Source of the DNA: Phyllostachys edulis
Taxonomy: Eukaryota; Streptophyta; Magnoliopsida; Poales; Poaceae
Length of the DNA: 64,000 nucleotides
Assembly (NCBI GenBank): GCA_036346405.1
Contig: CM070567.1
Coordinates: 44,124,633 to 44,188,632, forward strand
Direction of reading: 5' to 3'
Below are positions 9,950 through 20,807 of the stretch, piece by piece (positions within the stretch are counted from its first letter, which is position 1; every line of letters begins with the position of its first letter). Both the position numbers and the translations under genes were made by a program. The notes beneath the pieces were generated by a model. That model was not told where the DNA came from, ran no database searches, and was given only the letters and a program-made list of their open reading frames with translations.

Positions 9950-11050
9950 CGTGGCCATCGGCCCGAAGCCGCACCACACGTTGCCGGCCACCCGCAAGTG
10001 GCCATACCGCCATAGTCGCCGCAGTAGCCATACATAAGCGCGCCACCACGAAGCTTTCTTTGTCGCCACCTACACGGCTCACGTGGCAAGCGCCGCCGAG
10101 CACGCCGCATCACGCTAACCGCGCCACTGGCCCGAAGTTGTGCGCTATCACCTCATCCGCCGCCCGCCTGCCGCCGCGCGCCGCGTGCTATGTTCGCAGC
10201 GCGACCACGCTTGCAAGCCGTATTGTCTGCCGACCGCGCCGCTCCATGCACCACCGTCGGCTGGGCGAGGCTAACGCAAGCCGACAACCGACCACCACCT
10301 CTCTTACTCGCCACGGCGCTATGCTACTGAAGCTTACCACTCGAAAGTGCGCAGCCAACCGCTCGCCGGCGCCGCGCTTGAAACCACCGCACCGCACCTC
10401 CCCGATCATCTCGCCTGGCCACAGGTCTTTAGTCCGCCAACCACGCACCGCTACCTCGAAATCTTGCATGGCGCGCGACACGGCCGATCGCTAACCCTCA
10501 TGACCATCGGCCGCCCACCGCTTCGACCACCGGACCTCCCCGCGTCTTTGCATGCGCCACCGCCCGCCTCCGCGCGTTTGCGGTCTGTTGAATCTCTCGC
10601 CATGAAGCCATGGCGGCAGCGTCGCTCCGCGTGGGCTCACAAGGTGTAGCGCCGTTGCCTCCTTGAAACAAAGGGCAAGGAAACCCTATGGGGTCCCTTA
10701 AGCTAAGGCCGTGGTGGGCCCAAGAATGCTGGCTGGCAATTATGGGCCCAGGAAAGGCCCAATGGGCTGTGAGAATTGGCTCGTCCAAAAAAGTAAAAAA
10801 AGAAAAGGATTTTTGGAAAAAGAAAAAAAGGGAGAAATCCCCCCAAAAAATAAATTTTGCAAAAGGGCCACGGGATTTTGAAAATTATGGGGATACTTAC
10901 GCAGATAAGGAAATTTTGCAATAAGGCCCTCGGAATCTCTGAAAATTGTGCAGAAAATTTCTCAGAATTGAAATTTAGCGGTTTAGCCCCTGAAAATTGC
11001 AGAATTCGTCAAAAGTTCTTTTTCCAGCATAAAAGGGTCTCGAGAATTCA
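9950..11050 (+). other. Cop1 untranslated leader: GC-rich block then phased A-rich repeats
   Basis: 9955-10640 is GC-rich (CCGCCACC-type codons in all frames) and gives several long spurious frames. 10680-10770 repeats GGGCCC/GGCCCA phrases. 10850-11045 repeats a TTTTGCA-AA-GG-CC-GAATTTTGAAAATT phrase about every 60 bp. The same order of blocks occurs in Cop2 (39745-40330). I read it as leader, not protein. Confidence 0.55.
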
Positions 11051-11293
11051 AATTTTGAATAATTTTGAACTTTTTAAGCATGTTTAACTTTGTTATTATT
11101 ATTTCTATGCAGTTTATATATTGTTTTGATTATCTGCTATTGTTTATATTGCTTTTAATCACTGAAAATAGCAGTAAATCATGAAAAATGCATAGAAAAA
11201 TACGAGATCACAAACCGGGAGTTTGAAGAACATTATGAGAATTTTACAACCATTTTATGCAAATTACCAGTAGTAATCTTATGAACTCTTTGC

Positions 11294-11760
11294 ATGAATA
11301 TGGAAATGGCTGGCCACACGAGTCAAGAGTTCGAAGGGTTGACCCAGTATGACCAGAATTTGCACAAAATTTGTATCAATTTTCAACTCTGTGATAAGTT
11401 AATCCCGGATGAGCAGAAGATTGAGAAGACTCTCTCTACCTTTCACCCGAATGCAGTGCAATCTGCATGCAACTATCATTAAGACGGCTACAAGGAGTAT
11501 GTTGAATTGATTGACATAATGCAAGTTGTGGAAGCTCAAGATGACGTTCTAAGGAAGAATTACATCTCACAGCCGCCTAGTAGTAATATTGGCCATGAAG
11601 CCAACGCTAACAGCCACAAGGTGAGGAAGCCTCTCACGAAGTAGAGGGACAAGAAGGGTAAGGTCGTGGGTCATACGTTATTGATGCTTTCCAGTCTTAG
11701 AAGAAGGGCAAAGGATAGCATGAGGCACACCTCGCCATTGTAGGCACAGAGGATCCATAG
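11294..11760 (+). pseudogene. Cop1 gag (copia nucleocapsid/gag, UBN2-like), broken
   Basis: Copia gag forms the virus-like particle shell. The frame from the ATG at 11294 contains LTQYDQNLHKICINFQLC and EKTLSTFHPNA, characteristic of the UBN2-type gag of plant copia elements. After a TAA at 11480 it continues as GYKEYVELI and QVVEAQDDVLRKN, then decays through further stops. No zinc knuckle is recognisable. The ATG choice is uncertain, because the upstream context is leader. Confidence 0.7.
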
Positions 11761-12181
11761 CCATTAATTGCACTCATGATGTGGACAACCCAGTAGCAGC
11801 CCCCATCTCCCCTCCTTTGGACATCGCAGCGGCCACAACCGTAGTTACCCTAGAGGAGAAGATCACCATAGAGCAGGCTGAGGCAGAAGTTTTTGAATAC
11901 TTCACTGATTCGATCTAGTGCACGCATTGCACTTGGATCTTTTATAGTAACTTGCAGTTAGTAATTGAACCAGAACATTGAATTATTTTATTCTTTGAAT
12001 AATGGTTGTAAGCTCTAGAAGAGCAAAGCATTAAATTCTTATGATGAGTCCTGCAAGGCTTATTTTCTTGTATTTATAATAGTAAGTTATGTTCTGATAT
12101 CTGAAGTATTTTATTTATGTGTTGATTGCTTCCTGCTGCATATTAATGAAGTACTTTATATTAGAACACATGTTGCGCCCT
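11761..12181 (+). other. Cop1 spacer between gag and pol
   Basis: About 400 bp, the second half AT-rich, with stops in all frames and no gag or protease similarity. The pol frame then opens with ATGGAGGAAGTG at 12184. This suggests gag and pol are separate frames in this family, with an untranslated or intron-like spacer. An internal deletion product is the alternative. Confidence 0.4.
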
Positions 12182-12311
12182 ATGGAGGAAGTGCGTGACG
12201 AGGATCTAATAATCCTCTTTTAATTATTTATCTATAATCCTTATTACGGATAATAAAACCATCATATGATTCTTGAGTATACCCCTTAATGGTAAGTGAG
12301 GGAGAAGCTAG

Positions 12312-12522
12312 AGGTCGTAAGTTCTTCTACGACTACCCCATAGTCGTAAGTCCTTCTACGACTACCTCGTGGTCATAAGTTCTTCCACGGCAATTCCTTA
12401 GTTGTAAGATTTTCTACGACTATCCCCTGATCGTAAGTCCTCCTATGATCAGTCTGTGGTCGTAAGTTTTACTACGATCACCACCTGGTCGTAAACTCTT
12501 CTACGACCAGTCTCTAGTCGAT
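12312..12522 (+). repeat. Tat1 LTR hairpin array, GTCGTA...TACGAC units
   Basis: About seven inverted-repeat units 28-38 bp apart, each with arms such as TAGTCGTA and TACGACTA around an 8-nt loop (AGTCCTTC type). Arms vary together: TAGTCGTA pairs with TACGACTA, TGGTCGTA with TACGACCA, and GATCGTA with a TATGATC partner. The last unit, at about 12485, is a perfect 8-bp arm pair. Confidence 0.9.
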
Positions 12523-12764
12523 GTGGCTTACATACATGTGGACCTGGTCGACCAGAGAATCTTCTACACTATATTTAAATATATGGGTAGTTAATTACGC
12601 TATTATTTTCTAGAATAACTGCACGTTTAACTCTCTATCCTGATGATAACTGCTTGGAGACATGGGAACGTTACAACTCCAGTAATAATCTCTAGTAACC
12701 GCTTCAACATATGAAGCGTTGAGGCGCCCTTTGGACTGGAGAAACGGACGCCCACTTTGAGTTC

Positions 12765-12772
12765 TATATAAA
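12765..12772 (+). promoter_or_regulatory. Tat1 LTR TATA box
   Basis: TATATAAA in GTTCTATATAAAAGAC, kept identically in LTR 2 after 32567. It lies about 240 bp before the LTR end. Confidence 0.7.
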
Positions 12773-13019
12773 AGACAGAATCATCAGGAGAAAAGGAGAG
12801 AGCGCAATCAGGAGCACAAGATATTACACTCGAGTTTTTCTCATGATTTGTAACCAACATACTCAATATATCCACATAGAAGTAGGGTTATTATTCTCTC
12901 TGGAGAAGGTCTGAACCTCTATAAAAATCCCTGTGTTATTCTCTCTACGTGATTTGAGTCTTGGAGACCCCCCGAATCAAACAACCATTACGTAAGATCG
13001 GTTCTAAAACACCAACAGT

Positions 13020-13037
13020 TGGCATCGACCGTGGGGA
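13020..13037 (+). promoter_or_regulatory. Tat1 primer-binding site
   Basis: TGGCATCGACCGTGGGGA starts two bases after the LTR. It resembles the TGGCGCCGTTGCCGGGGA site (tRNA-Asp type) of Athila/Tat elements with several substitutions. Confidence 0.55.
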
Positions 13038-13086
13038 TCTTCTAGTCAATAGGTTTTCCTTCATTTTTTCCAACTCTAATGCTTCC

Positions 13087-13632
13087 ATGGCAGGAGAGTG
13101 GAACGAGGAGAACTAGTTCGACTTGGCCGATTACACAGATGTCGACATGGATGTTGGCTTCGACTACGAGCTGAGTGTTGTATCATCCGATGCTAATGTC
13201 GCCTCCGGGGATCATTCTCCAGGAGACTGTACCATCGATGGAGTTGAGGAGGGATCCTTATCCCCCACATTGTTACGTCCAAATGAGGAACCAGATTCCT
13301 CAGAGGGCAAGGGTCTATCCAACCACAATCAGGGCTGTCCCAAGGCAAGCTCAGAGCATATCGAGGGTTCCCCCTTCAAATGCTCAAGTGTGCCCAAGAC
13401 AGTCCGACCTGGCACGGCTAGTCCTGGAAGCCATCATTCTGGAGCTTCATCAGCATCTGGTGGTCATCTCTCTCCGGTTAGCCCCCATAGAGGATGGGGT
13501 CGAGCATGCTTTTCCTGCGAATTTGACCATCCCATCGCAGGACTCACCTACGGACGGTTTCCTTCACAGAATTCGACCATAGGCACTGCTGGTGGAGCAG
13601 TTTCCTTCACAAAAGTCATAAAACTCTTTTAG
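13087..13632 (+). pseudogene. Tat1 sense frame, possible gag remnant
   Basis: An ATG at 13087 opens MAGEWNEEN, then a TAG; from the ATG at 13123 the frame is open for 169 codons to 13632. It begins acidic (YTDVDMDVGFDYEL) and continues Ser/Pro-rich (SPGSHHSGASSASGG) with no zinc knuckle or other domain. Position after the primer site suggests a degenerate gag N-terminus. Its TAG overlaps the TAA of the convergent minus-strand gene at 13629-13631. Confidence 0.4.
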
Positions 13633-13995
13633 TTCTCCTTTTCTTGTTGCTTAACAAAGCCACGGGAGGCAGAAATCGCGAAGGTCTTATTGTCATAGTA
13701 GAAGGGTACCTTGGTCTTGGGGGCTTTGCGTTTGAGAGCTTCAGTCGCTTTGACTGCCTTTGCCTTCTCTGCATCAGCCATGTCCGCAGCAAACTTTACA
13801 AAGGTCCTGGTCGAAGTAGCAGAGCTTGAACTTGCGCCTCCCTTGTCGGCGACTTTCACGAGTCGACGCTTTTTGGCCGGAGGAGCCTTGACTTGTTCCG
13901 CCTCCGCGCCAACGACCATCAGTTCGACCTCTTTGTCATCTTGACGGTCATCCACGCCTACTTTCTGCAGAAGTTAGAAAAAAGAAATATTACTA

Positions 13996-14108
13996 AGCGG
14001 TCGTAAGTCTCTCTACGACTAGTACCTAGTCGTAAGTTTTGTTACGACAATCCATTGGTCGTAAGTCTTCCTATGACTAGTACCTAGTCGTAAGTTTTTC
14101 TACGACTA
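13996..14108 (+). repeat. Second GTCGTA hairpin array, inside Tat1
   Basis: Four units (GTCGTAAGTCTCTCTACGAC and variants) within the antisense gene, separated by TAGTACCTA-like spacers. Same family as the LTR array. Confidence 0.85.
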
Positions 14109-14842
14109 TAAAATCCTAAAGATGAAATCAATCTGTGATTACCTTTAAGCATTCCATCTTATCCTCTGTGGACAAGACCGCTAGGATTTGGGTAGCCACC
14201 ACATTGGGTGGCGTGGATTTTTTAGAAATGAGCTTGACTCGAGCATTAATTTCTTCTTGTGAGAGATCTGCAGGAGTAAGTAAATGTTCAATAGCCAGCT
14301 TCGAAATCGACAGAAAGAGAGCTAAGTTGAAAATTTACTTACCCTTCTCGTAATCTCTGGTCAGGTCTTACGGCCCCGAGTACCTTCACATGGGATGAGC
14401 CCTCTTCTTCAGAGGGCTAATACGGTGCATGATGAAATCCTTCACCACGTGCCATCCGGTGAGCCCCTCTTTCTTTAAGTCTTTGATGGCTTGAATGTAA
14501 GGGGCGATACGGCCGAGATCCTTGGGAGTCGGTCAGACCCGGGATTAACGTCCCAAATCCTCTATGCATTTCTGAACTAGTCGCATGATCAGTAGCTAGT
14601 TCACATAGTTAAACAGATATGGTAACATCCATAAATCGCACAATTATATTAATAAATAACAACAGAGTTTATTACAAAAGAGGCTTACAAGCCAACATTA
14701 AAGAACACAGCGGAAGACGAAGAAGTAGTAGAGTCCACTTAATCTGCCACAAGCAATCGACTGGGGTAGCGGCCTAGTCATTGAGATCCACACCAGTAGC
14801 AAAGTCATTCTCCTCTGAAATTTGTTTGCATAAAGTAAGGAT

Positions 14843-14861
14843 GAACACAACTACCGTGCTC
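14843..14861 (-). promoter_or_regulatory. Conserved leader hairpin (LTR-S copy)
   Basis: Minus strand GAGCAC, 7-nt loop, GTGTTC. One pair is G-U if folded as RNA. It is preceded by AACTTGC as in Chr1. Confidence 0.65.
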
Positions 14862-15167
14862 GCAAGTTACACCCGCCAAGTAATAGATTGAATGCATGCA
14901 TACAAGGGTATCTCAAAGGAAGGCTTATTGGTTGAATTTGCATAAAGCAATGTTTTCATTAAATACATGTACTAAGTTCCAAAGCAGTTATACAATAACT
15001 AAAATTCATTTTCTAAATCAATTTTATAGTCAGATAACATTCACACAAGAATGGTGAAGGATACCCTCCTATCACATGGCTTCCTACCCAAATTTCCCAT
15101 TTACATAAACCATTTAATAAAGTCTTTTCAAAACAAAATCAAAGTATAACTTTGAGTGGCTTTGCTA

Positions 15168-15244
15168 GCATGTCCATGATCGCGAACGTGGATATTCGAA
15201 TAGTTCTTAACACTCTGCACAGGTTGTACAGCTTTACCCACATG
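15168..15244 (-). promoter_or_regulatory. Conserved LTR palindrome block (LTR-S copy)
   Basis: Minus strand GTGGGTAAAGCTGTACAACC, then TGTGCAGAG, CTATTCGAATA and a GTTCGCG...CATGGAC pair. It is homologous to the blocks in Chr1, Chr2 and LTR-D. Confidence 0.8.
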
Positions 15245-18044
15245 ACACAAATTCTCTAGTTTGTCCGGCACATATATATGCCACCGCTCACTACCTTAGG
15301 TAAGCGGTCTAGAGCACGTATTAAGGCCTTTACAAAGCGCCATTCCACCGCAGTCTCCCCTCGCTAAGGTTTCGCTCCCTTTTGGCTGCAACCCACAGGA
15401 TTTGAGCCCGCTCTTGCACCAGGTGGGACTAACGTAAATCATAATATGACTACCCACTGCATCTAAAGGGAACGACCATGGTGGAACATTGCAAATTAAT
15501 CAGCCAGGTCTTGTCCATATAGGACATGTGGTAGTACGATGTGGCTTAGCAAAGGAACGCTCAGAGACCGGTCCTTAACTGACTTGGGCGACTTTCCATA
15601 AAAACCCCTGGGCCTTGATCATAGAAATGACTCGATCCCGTGCATCAACATGCACCATCCAAGCGACCATTTCGTCCAAGTACAAACCATCATTTTATTT
15701 TATTTTCCAAAGTTATTTAAAAACTTCCAAAGCACACCAATGTCATGGATCCAATTTAAACCACATTTGATTTTTGGCTGAAATTCCCCAAATCAAACAG
15801 TTCGGGTCTAAGCATCACTAAGCATAAATCTTTCCAAAATGATCCTAGTTCATACTATCGTATCAACTAGGTTTTATCTAGGGTGACAATATATTTGATT
15901 CAATATCAACATTGGCCACACAAAAGGATTTAGGCATAACTATAGATTTAAAACAGGAATTTAAATTACTGAATATAAATAAGCATGCAGTAATAATTTA
16001 AAATAGAATTTAAATAATTTAAAATAATAGGTGCAAATATGGTTAAAGATGTAACTTGCCTTGCTCAATTAGTTGCTCTCAAACGGCGTCGAAATATGAC
16101 TCTCCGAAGTCGTCGAAATCTATACGCGAAAATAAGCTAAATTCAAACAAAATTCAAATAAAGATTCAAATGAACTCAAAATTAAATAATTTTAGTTTAG
16201 TTAGCTAGATCTTTAATATATACAAATTTAAAATTTTGAATCGACGAAAACTGTGTTCGTATGAAGGAGAACGAACCCCGGGAAGTTTACAATTCACATG
16301 AAATGATGAATTAAAGGATTTTCCCGAATTTCAGAATTATTTGTCTGAAGGAAAGTCGAATTATGATGTCATGATAACGTCATCGAGCAGTTTTCATTCG
16401 GTTGAAAAGAACAGCCACGTCAGCGCCACATGGACGGTGATTGGGTAGCCACATAGGCAAAACGAATGATGTGGCCGTGATGTGGCCATTAGGTGGCAGT
16501 GCCACGTTGGCACGGGCGGCGCTCGGCGTTCAGCTCGCCGGTGCTACGCGCCGCAGCGAGCTCTGCCGAGGGGCTCAATGCGAAGAGGGGGAGGTGGGGA
16601 ATGTGATGCTCACCAAGGCGACGGTTGGGCACGAGGCGGTGGCCGGCGGCAAGGTGAGAAGCGGCGGCGCGGATCGGCTTGACGGCGAAGTGGCGATTCG
16701 GCAAGGCTCCGGCGAGGCGAAGGCGAGCACCGGGTTCGCGACGTCATGAAGAATCTAATGGTGGCGGCGGTGAGGGCGCGGCATCGACGGTGGCGGCGCT
16801 AGCGGCGGCGGCGTGCTTGCGGCCGGCGGCGACGAGATCTTGAATTACGGCGAGCTCACGGTGAGAGAGAGGAAGTGAGTGGCACCGTTGGCTTCGATGT
16901 GAAGAGGGGCGCCCGGGGCTTCCTTTTATAGGGACTGAGGGGCTCTGCAGCGGCGTGGCGACATGGAGGGCGTGGCGGCGGTCGTTGTGGGATTGTGGCG
17001 CACGCCCGCGGAGAAGGGAGAAAGAGGTGGGGATCGTGCAGAGGTGGGCGCGGGTCGTGCGGAGGCGGCCGTAAGAAGCGGGGCAGTTGGGAGGCGCCCA
17101 TTGCGAGCTTTGCACGTGGCAGCAATGGCGACGGGGTCGGGCTCGTTCGCACGAGGAAGAAGACGGCGGGGACAAAGGGGTCGCGGGCCCACATGTCGGT
17201 GAAAGAGAGGAGTAAGAGGGAGAGCGCGTGGGCGTGTCAGCTGTTGGATTTCAATCCGATGGTTACGAGCAGAGGAAAGGAATGGCCAACGGGTCAACGT
17301 GCGAGCGCGTGAAGGATGGGCCGAAATTTTGGATTTCGGCCCAAAACTGTTTAAAGAATTTCTTTTGATTTTTCATTTTAATTAATCTGGTTAATTCAAT
17401 TAAGCTTTAGAAAATAACAAATAAAATCAAAAAATTCTAGAAAAATTCACAGAAATTCCTAGAGTTATTTTGGACTTAATAAAATTATTTCTAACTTAAA
17501 GTTGGCTTTTAATTTTGCAAATAAATTATTTTGGCTTTAAAATACTTAGGGAAAAGCCTTTTAAAATTCCAGAAAATTCTAGAAATTAATTATTATTTTT
17601 TCAATTTAAATCCAATAAAACTTCAAAGACTTTAAATGAATTTATTTTTGACTTTTAAAACTCCGTAAATTCAAACAAAGCAATAAACTTCTTTCAAATT
17701 TTAGAAGGTCCAATAAAATAATAACTTTATTTATTTTTATTTTAGTAACAGCACTTTGGGATGTTACAATCGAATCCCAGGAAGGAATCTTCTTGGCACC
17801 ATATCTGGCGAAAGAAAGGTTGTCTTAACTGGTCGTCTCCCAGTAGAACCACCTCATCTACCATCCTGGCCACGACGACCGGGTAAACATCTGAATGTAC
17901 TTCTTTGACTTCCCATCGTGGAGCTTCAGACTATAGCTACCAGTAATTCTCGCCATTCTGGTCATCCCATAGAAATACTGGAATAGATCCAAGTCGATCG
18001 GAATCCCCAGGTAGGCCTCACACAAATATACGAACACACCTAAC

Positions 18045-19369
18045 TGAAGGGCTACGGGTAGGCTACACTAGCGTAAAATAATAAAAATTCTACCCGTAAA
18101 CCAAGATCACTGCAGTTATAGATCACGGTCTTACCACTAGGCAGCCAGTGCGCGGAAATTGATGTAGCACGCGTCGAGGCGAGTAGTCATACTAAGTTGA
18201 TGCGAGACGTCGAGGCGAGTAGTCGTACTACTTCCTCGTCCTCGTCGCGGCGTCCCACGTCTGACTCCTCTCTTGCGGTTCATCCAAACGCCGCAAATCT
18301 GGCGCCTCCAAAGGTATCCACGTCACGGGAGGAAGTAGCGCCGCCGGACTACTAGATCCGCGCGAGCGACTAGGGCATGGGAGGGTGGCGGCGGGGTTTG
18401 AGGATGTCACGAAAAACTCATCACCAATCACATGCGCCTTGCCCTCCTTTTATAGGCGTCCTTACAATGGGCTTCTACTAATAGAGGCCCATTAGGACTC
18501 AATGCCCGATCTAATTCGGATCCAATCCGAATAGGCTTCAACCCTTAAGTGTGTGACCCTATAGGTTCATGTATGTTTAGACATGGCGAGTATACATACT
18601 TGGTCAATAGTTGGTAGCGGCCTCTAGCAAGGCGTGCCAACTCCTAAGCATACACAAAGATCATATCGGATGAACCATCACAACGTTATGTACATGCCAA
18701 TCCCTTTGCCTCACGATATTGATTGAGCTCCAAGTGACCACTCTATCTCGATCCTATGATCCTAATCCCTTACTAGGTTAACTCTTAACCTTAAGTAGCA
18801 TGGCCATGCATTTACGGATCCGATCACTCGAGGGCCCAGAGATATCTCTCTCGTAGAGAGGGCAAATCCCATCTCGTGACCATGCCTCATGACATGCTTC
18901 ATGACAAACCCGAAGCTACCTTTATAACTACCCGATTCACGAGTAGCGTTTGATAGCCCCTAAGTAGGTCGATTCACATCTCAAGTACATGCGACAATCT
19001 CGGGTCTAAGGACAAAGGCGTACACATTGTGTAGAGAGAACCATAAGTATAATTGTTATGTCTCATGTTGGGTCGGTCCAACCCCATGTTCTAAACATGT
19101 GTCCACATTATTGGTTTGACATCTCCATGTCTATGACACATGAAACATGGTCATCAACCGATACATGTGCTAATCCATCATTCACGTGTGTCCTCACATG
19201 AACTCCGACTAGGGACAACTTTAGAATAACCATATAAGTAAAGAGTTTCACAAACAAGTCACATACTTGTTAATCAACACAAAGGCAATATTCAAGGAAC
19301 ATTTATTAAATCATGGATACAACGAAATATCATCATCTCTATGATTGCCTCTAGGGCATATCTCCAACA
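18045..19369 (-). mobile_element. Cop3: solo copia LTR (1325 bp)
   Basis: On the minus strand it begins TGTTGGAGATATGCCCTAG, a start shared by widespread grass copia LTRs, and ends GTAGCCCTTCA. Perfect duplications CTAAC lie at 18040-18044 and 19370-19374. Excision of the element plus one duplication restores the reading frame of the antisense Tat1 gene, confirming the borders. No internal copia genes remain. Confidence 0.9.
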
Positions 19370-20034
19370 CTAACATCGTGATGGAATTGGAAACGATGTT
19401 CACCAATTCCACCCCAAAGTGTTCGAGAATAACCGTGAGGAAAGGGTGAGCAAGCAATCAAAGGCCACACTCACAGTACGCCTAGAAGATGGGAATCTGT
19501 CCAATCTCCCCCGACGGCCAATGTAGCCTAGCAGCCTCAATCCACTTCCCAAACTTCTTATTCAGAATCTTGTCAGCGACAACCAAAGCTTCTATCTTGG
19601 CTACATCCATCTTCGATTCAGCCCACTAGGAAACGAATCCAGCCATCTTTCTTAAGGGAAGGAGATTTGGATTGGGAAAGGTCTCAAGGAGGCGCACGAT
19701 TTGGTTGGCGACGGAGAACGCAAGAACTTGATGAACAGTTGAAGTGATTTGGGAAAAGATAAAAAAAACCCTAAGTCTCATCCACGATAAGTTTTTATAA
19801 CCACGCACCAGAGTTAAAGACGTGGCAACCCAACAGTTGCCACCTCTTCGAGAACTGCTCCAATAAACAGGTTTATGAGAGCCGATTGAGATTCTTTAAT
19901 TTGTCTATTCGAGAAAACTGAGTCTGTCTTTACACCTCAAGTGAAATTACCTTTTTGACCAAGTCTATTTCTGGTCAAATGAAACAACAGTCGAAAATGT
20001 TTTACTTTCGATTACAGTACTGCGACCACTTTGT

Positions 20035-20190
20035 GGACGTAAAATTTTCTACGACCACCTTGTAAGTCGTAAGATTTCCAACAACCATCTTGACCAAGTT
20101 TATTTCCAGTCAAATGAAATACCGGTCAAAGAGTTTTTCCTTTGGCCACTGTTCTACGACCATCTTCTGGTCGTAAGATCATCTATAGCT
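20035..20190 (+). repeat. Third, decayed GTCGTA hairpin cluster in Tat1
   Basis: Partial units (GTAAAATTTTCTACGAC, GTCGTAAGATTTCCAACAAC, GTTCTACGACCATCTTCTGG followed by TCGTAAG) close to the 3' end of the interior. Confidence 0.6.
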
Positions 20191-20237
20191 CCTTTTCCAT
20201 GTAAGTTATTTTCACTTGAAGCTAATTTTCACTTGAA

Positions 20238-20251
20238 GCTAGGGGGCTAGA
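20238..20251 (+). promoter_or_regulatory. Tat1 polypurine tract
   Basis: AGCTAGGGGGCTAGA immediately before LTR 2, where plus-strand priming would start. Confidence 0.65.
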
Positions 20252-20807
20252 TGACAAGGATTTAATAATCCCCACTTAATTATTTATCTATAATTCTTAT
20301 TATGGATAATAAAACCATTATATGGTTCTTGAGTATACCGCTTATTGGTAAGTGAGGGAAAAGCTGAAGGTTGTAAGTTCTTCTACAACCACCCCATAGT
20401 CGTAAGTCCTTCTACGACTACTTCATGGTCGTAAGTTCTTCCATGACTATTCCCGAGTCGTACGCTTTTCTACGACTATCCCTTGATTGTAAGTCCTCCT
20501 ACGATCAGTCTGTGGTCATAAGCTTTACTACGAACACCACCTAGTCGTAAGCTCTTCTACGACCAGTCCCTAGTCGATAGGGCATACAGACATGTGCACC
20601 TGGTCGATCAGGGAATCTTCTACACTATATTTAAGAATACGGGTAATTAATTACGCTATTATTCTCTAGAATAACTGCACGTTTAACTCTCTAGCCTAAT
20701 GATAACTGCCTGGTGACGTGGAAACGTTACAACTCCAGTAATAATATCTAGTAGCTACTTCAACATATGAAGCATTGAGGCGCCCTTTGGACTGGAGAAA
20801 CGGACGA
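20252..20807 (+). repeat. Tat1 3' LTR, left part
   Basis: 556 bp, followed after Chr1 by 32556-32821 (266 bp), 822 bp in total. It carries the hairpin array at 20373-20576 in the same order as LTR 1. Confidence 0.9.
20373..20576 (+). repeat. Tat1 3' LTR hairpin array
   Basis: Copy of the 12312-12522 array, for example TAGTCGTAAGTCCTTCTACG then ACTA, with independent substitutions in arms and loops. Confidence 0.9.

Larger units (their letters stand above)
12196..13017 (+). repeat. Tat1 5' LTR (822 bp)
   Basis: Aligned by eye with 20252-20807 plus 32556-32821. It carries a seven-unit hairpin array (12312-12522) and a TATA box (12765-12772). Confidence 0.9.
14815..16059 (-). other. Predicted leader intron of LTR-S (GC-AG)
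   Basis: Donor GCAAG|GCAAGT at 16059, acceptor AAATTTCAG|AGGAG at 14815. The conserved block and hairpin lie inside, with the hairpin 28 nt from the acceptor. The downstream frame is acidic (EENDFATGVDLND) with a stop at 14774. Confidence 0.45.
14630..17768 (-). mobile_element. LTR-S: long chromovirus-type LTR inserted in Tat1
   Basis: Termini on + are TGGTAACATCC and GGATGTTACA, giving TGTAACATCC...GGATGTTACCA on the minus strand, 3139 bp. It contains, in minus order, a GC-rich promoter block with TATAAAAGG (16923-16931), a GCAAGT donor, the conserved palindrome block (15168-15244), the leader hairpin (14843-14861) and an acceptor. It interrupts the antisense Tat1 gene. I see no matching 5-bp duplication (AGATA on the left, ATCGA on the right), so one end may have decayed or a deletion occurred. 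Confidence 0.75.
13629..19646 (-). pseudogene. Tat1 antisense gene: 'putative gypsy-type transposon' (PF04195-like) protein, interrupted
   Basis: The minus-strand gene starts at the ATG at 19646 (MAGFVS, then a stop) and shows KIEALVVADKILNKKFGKW and FLTVILEHFGVELVNIV. Removing the Cop3 LTR with one CTAAC copy lets the frame read straight on into VFVYLCEAYLGIPIDLDLF at about 18035, the hallmark of the grass transposon protein family formerly called Transposase_28. After LTR-S it continues at 14629 with YLFNYVN and RIAPYIQAIKDL and then SPLKKRAHPMW. The last open part (13955-13629) is a basic, Lys/Ala-rich tail (APPAKKRRLVKVADKGG). Several stops and frame changes exist. Segments: 19646-19375, 18044-17769, 14629-13629. 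The function of this family is unknown to me. Confidence 0.75.

Noticed and set aside
9781..10788. Several 96-144-codon frames on both strands
   Set aside because: They overlap in the GC-rich Cop1 leader and none resembles a family; they are composition artefacts.
12312..12522. CRISPR-like array
   Set aside because: Regular short palindromic units are present, but spacers are not unique 30-mers, the array is duplicated in both LTRs, and the genome is a plant.
16441..17312. Frames up to 143 codons in LTR-S
   Set aside because: GC-rich promoter block of an LTR; frames overlap on both strands and are rich in Pro/Arg/Ala without domains.
14625..17773. 5-bp duplication around LTR-S
   Set aside because: AGATA and ATCGA agree at only two of five positions, so I do not claim one.
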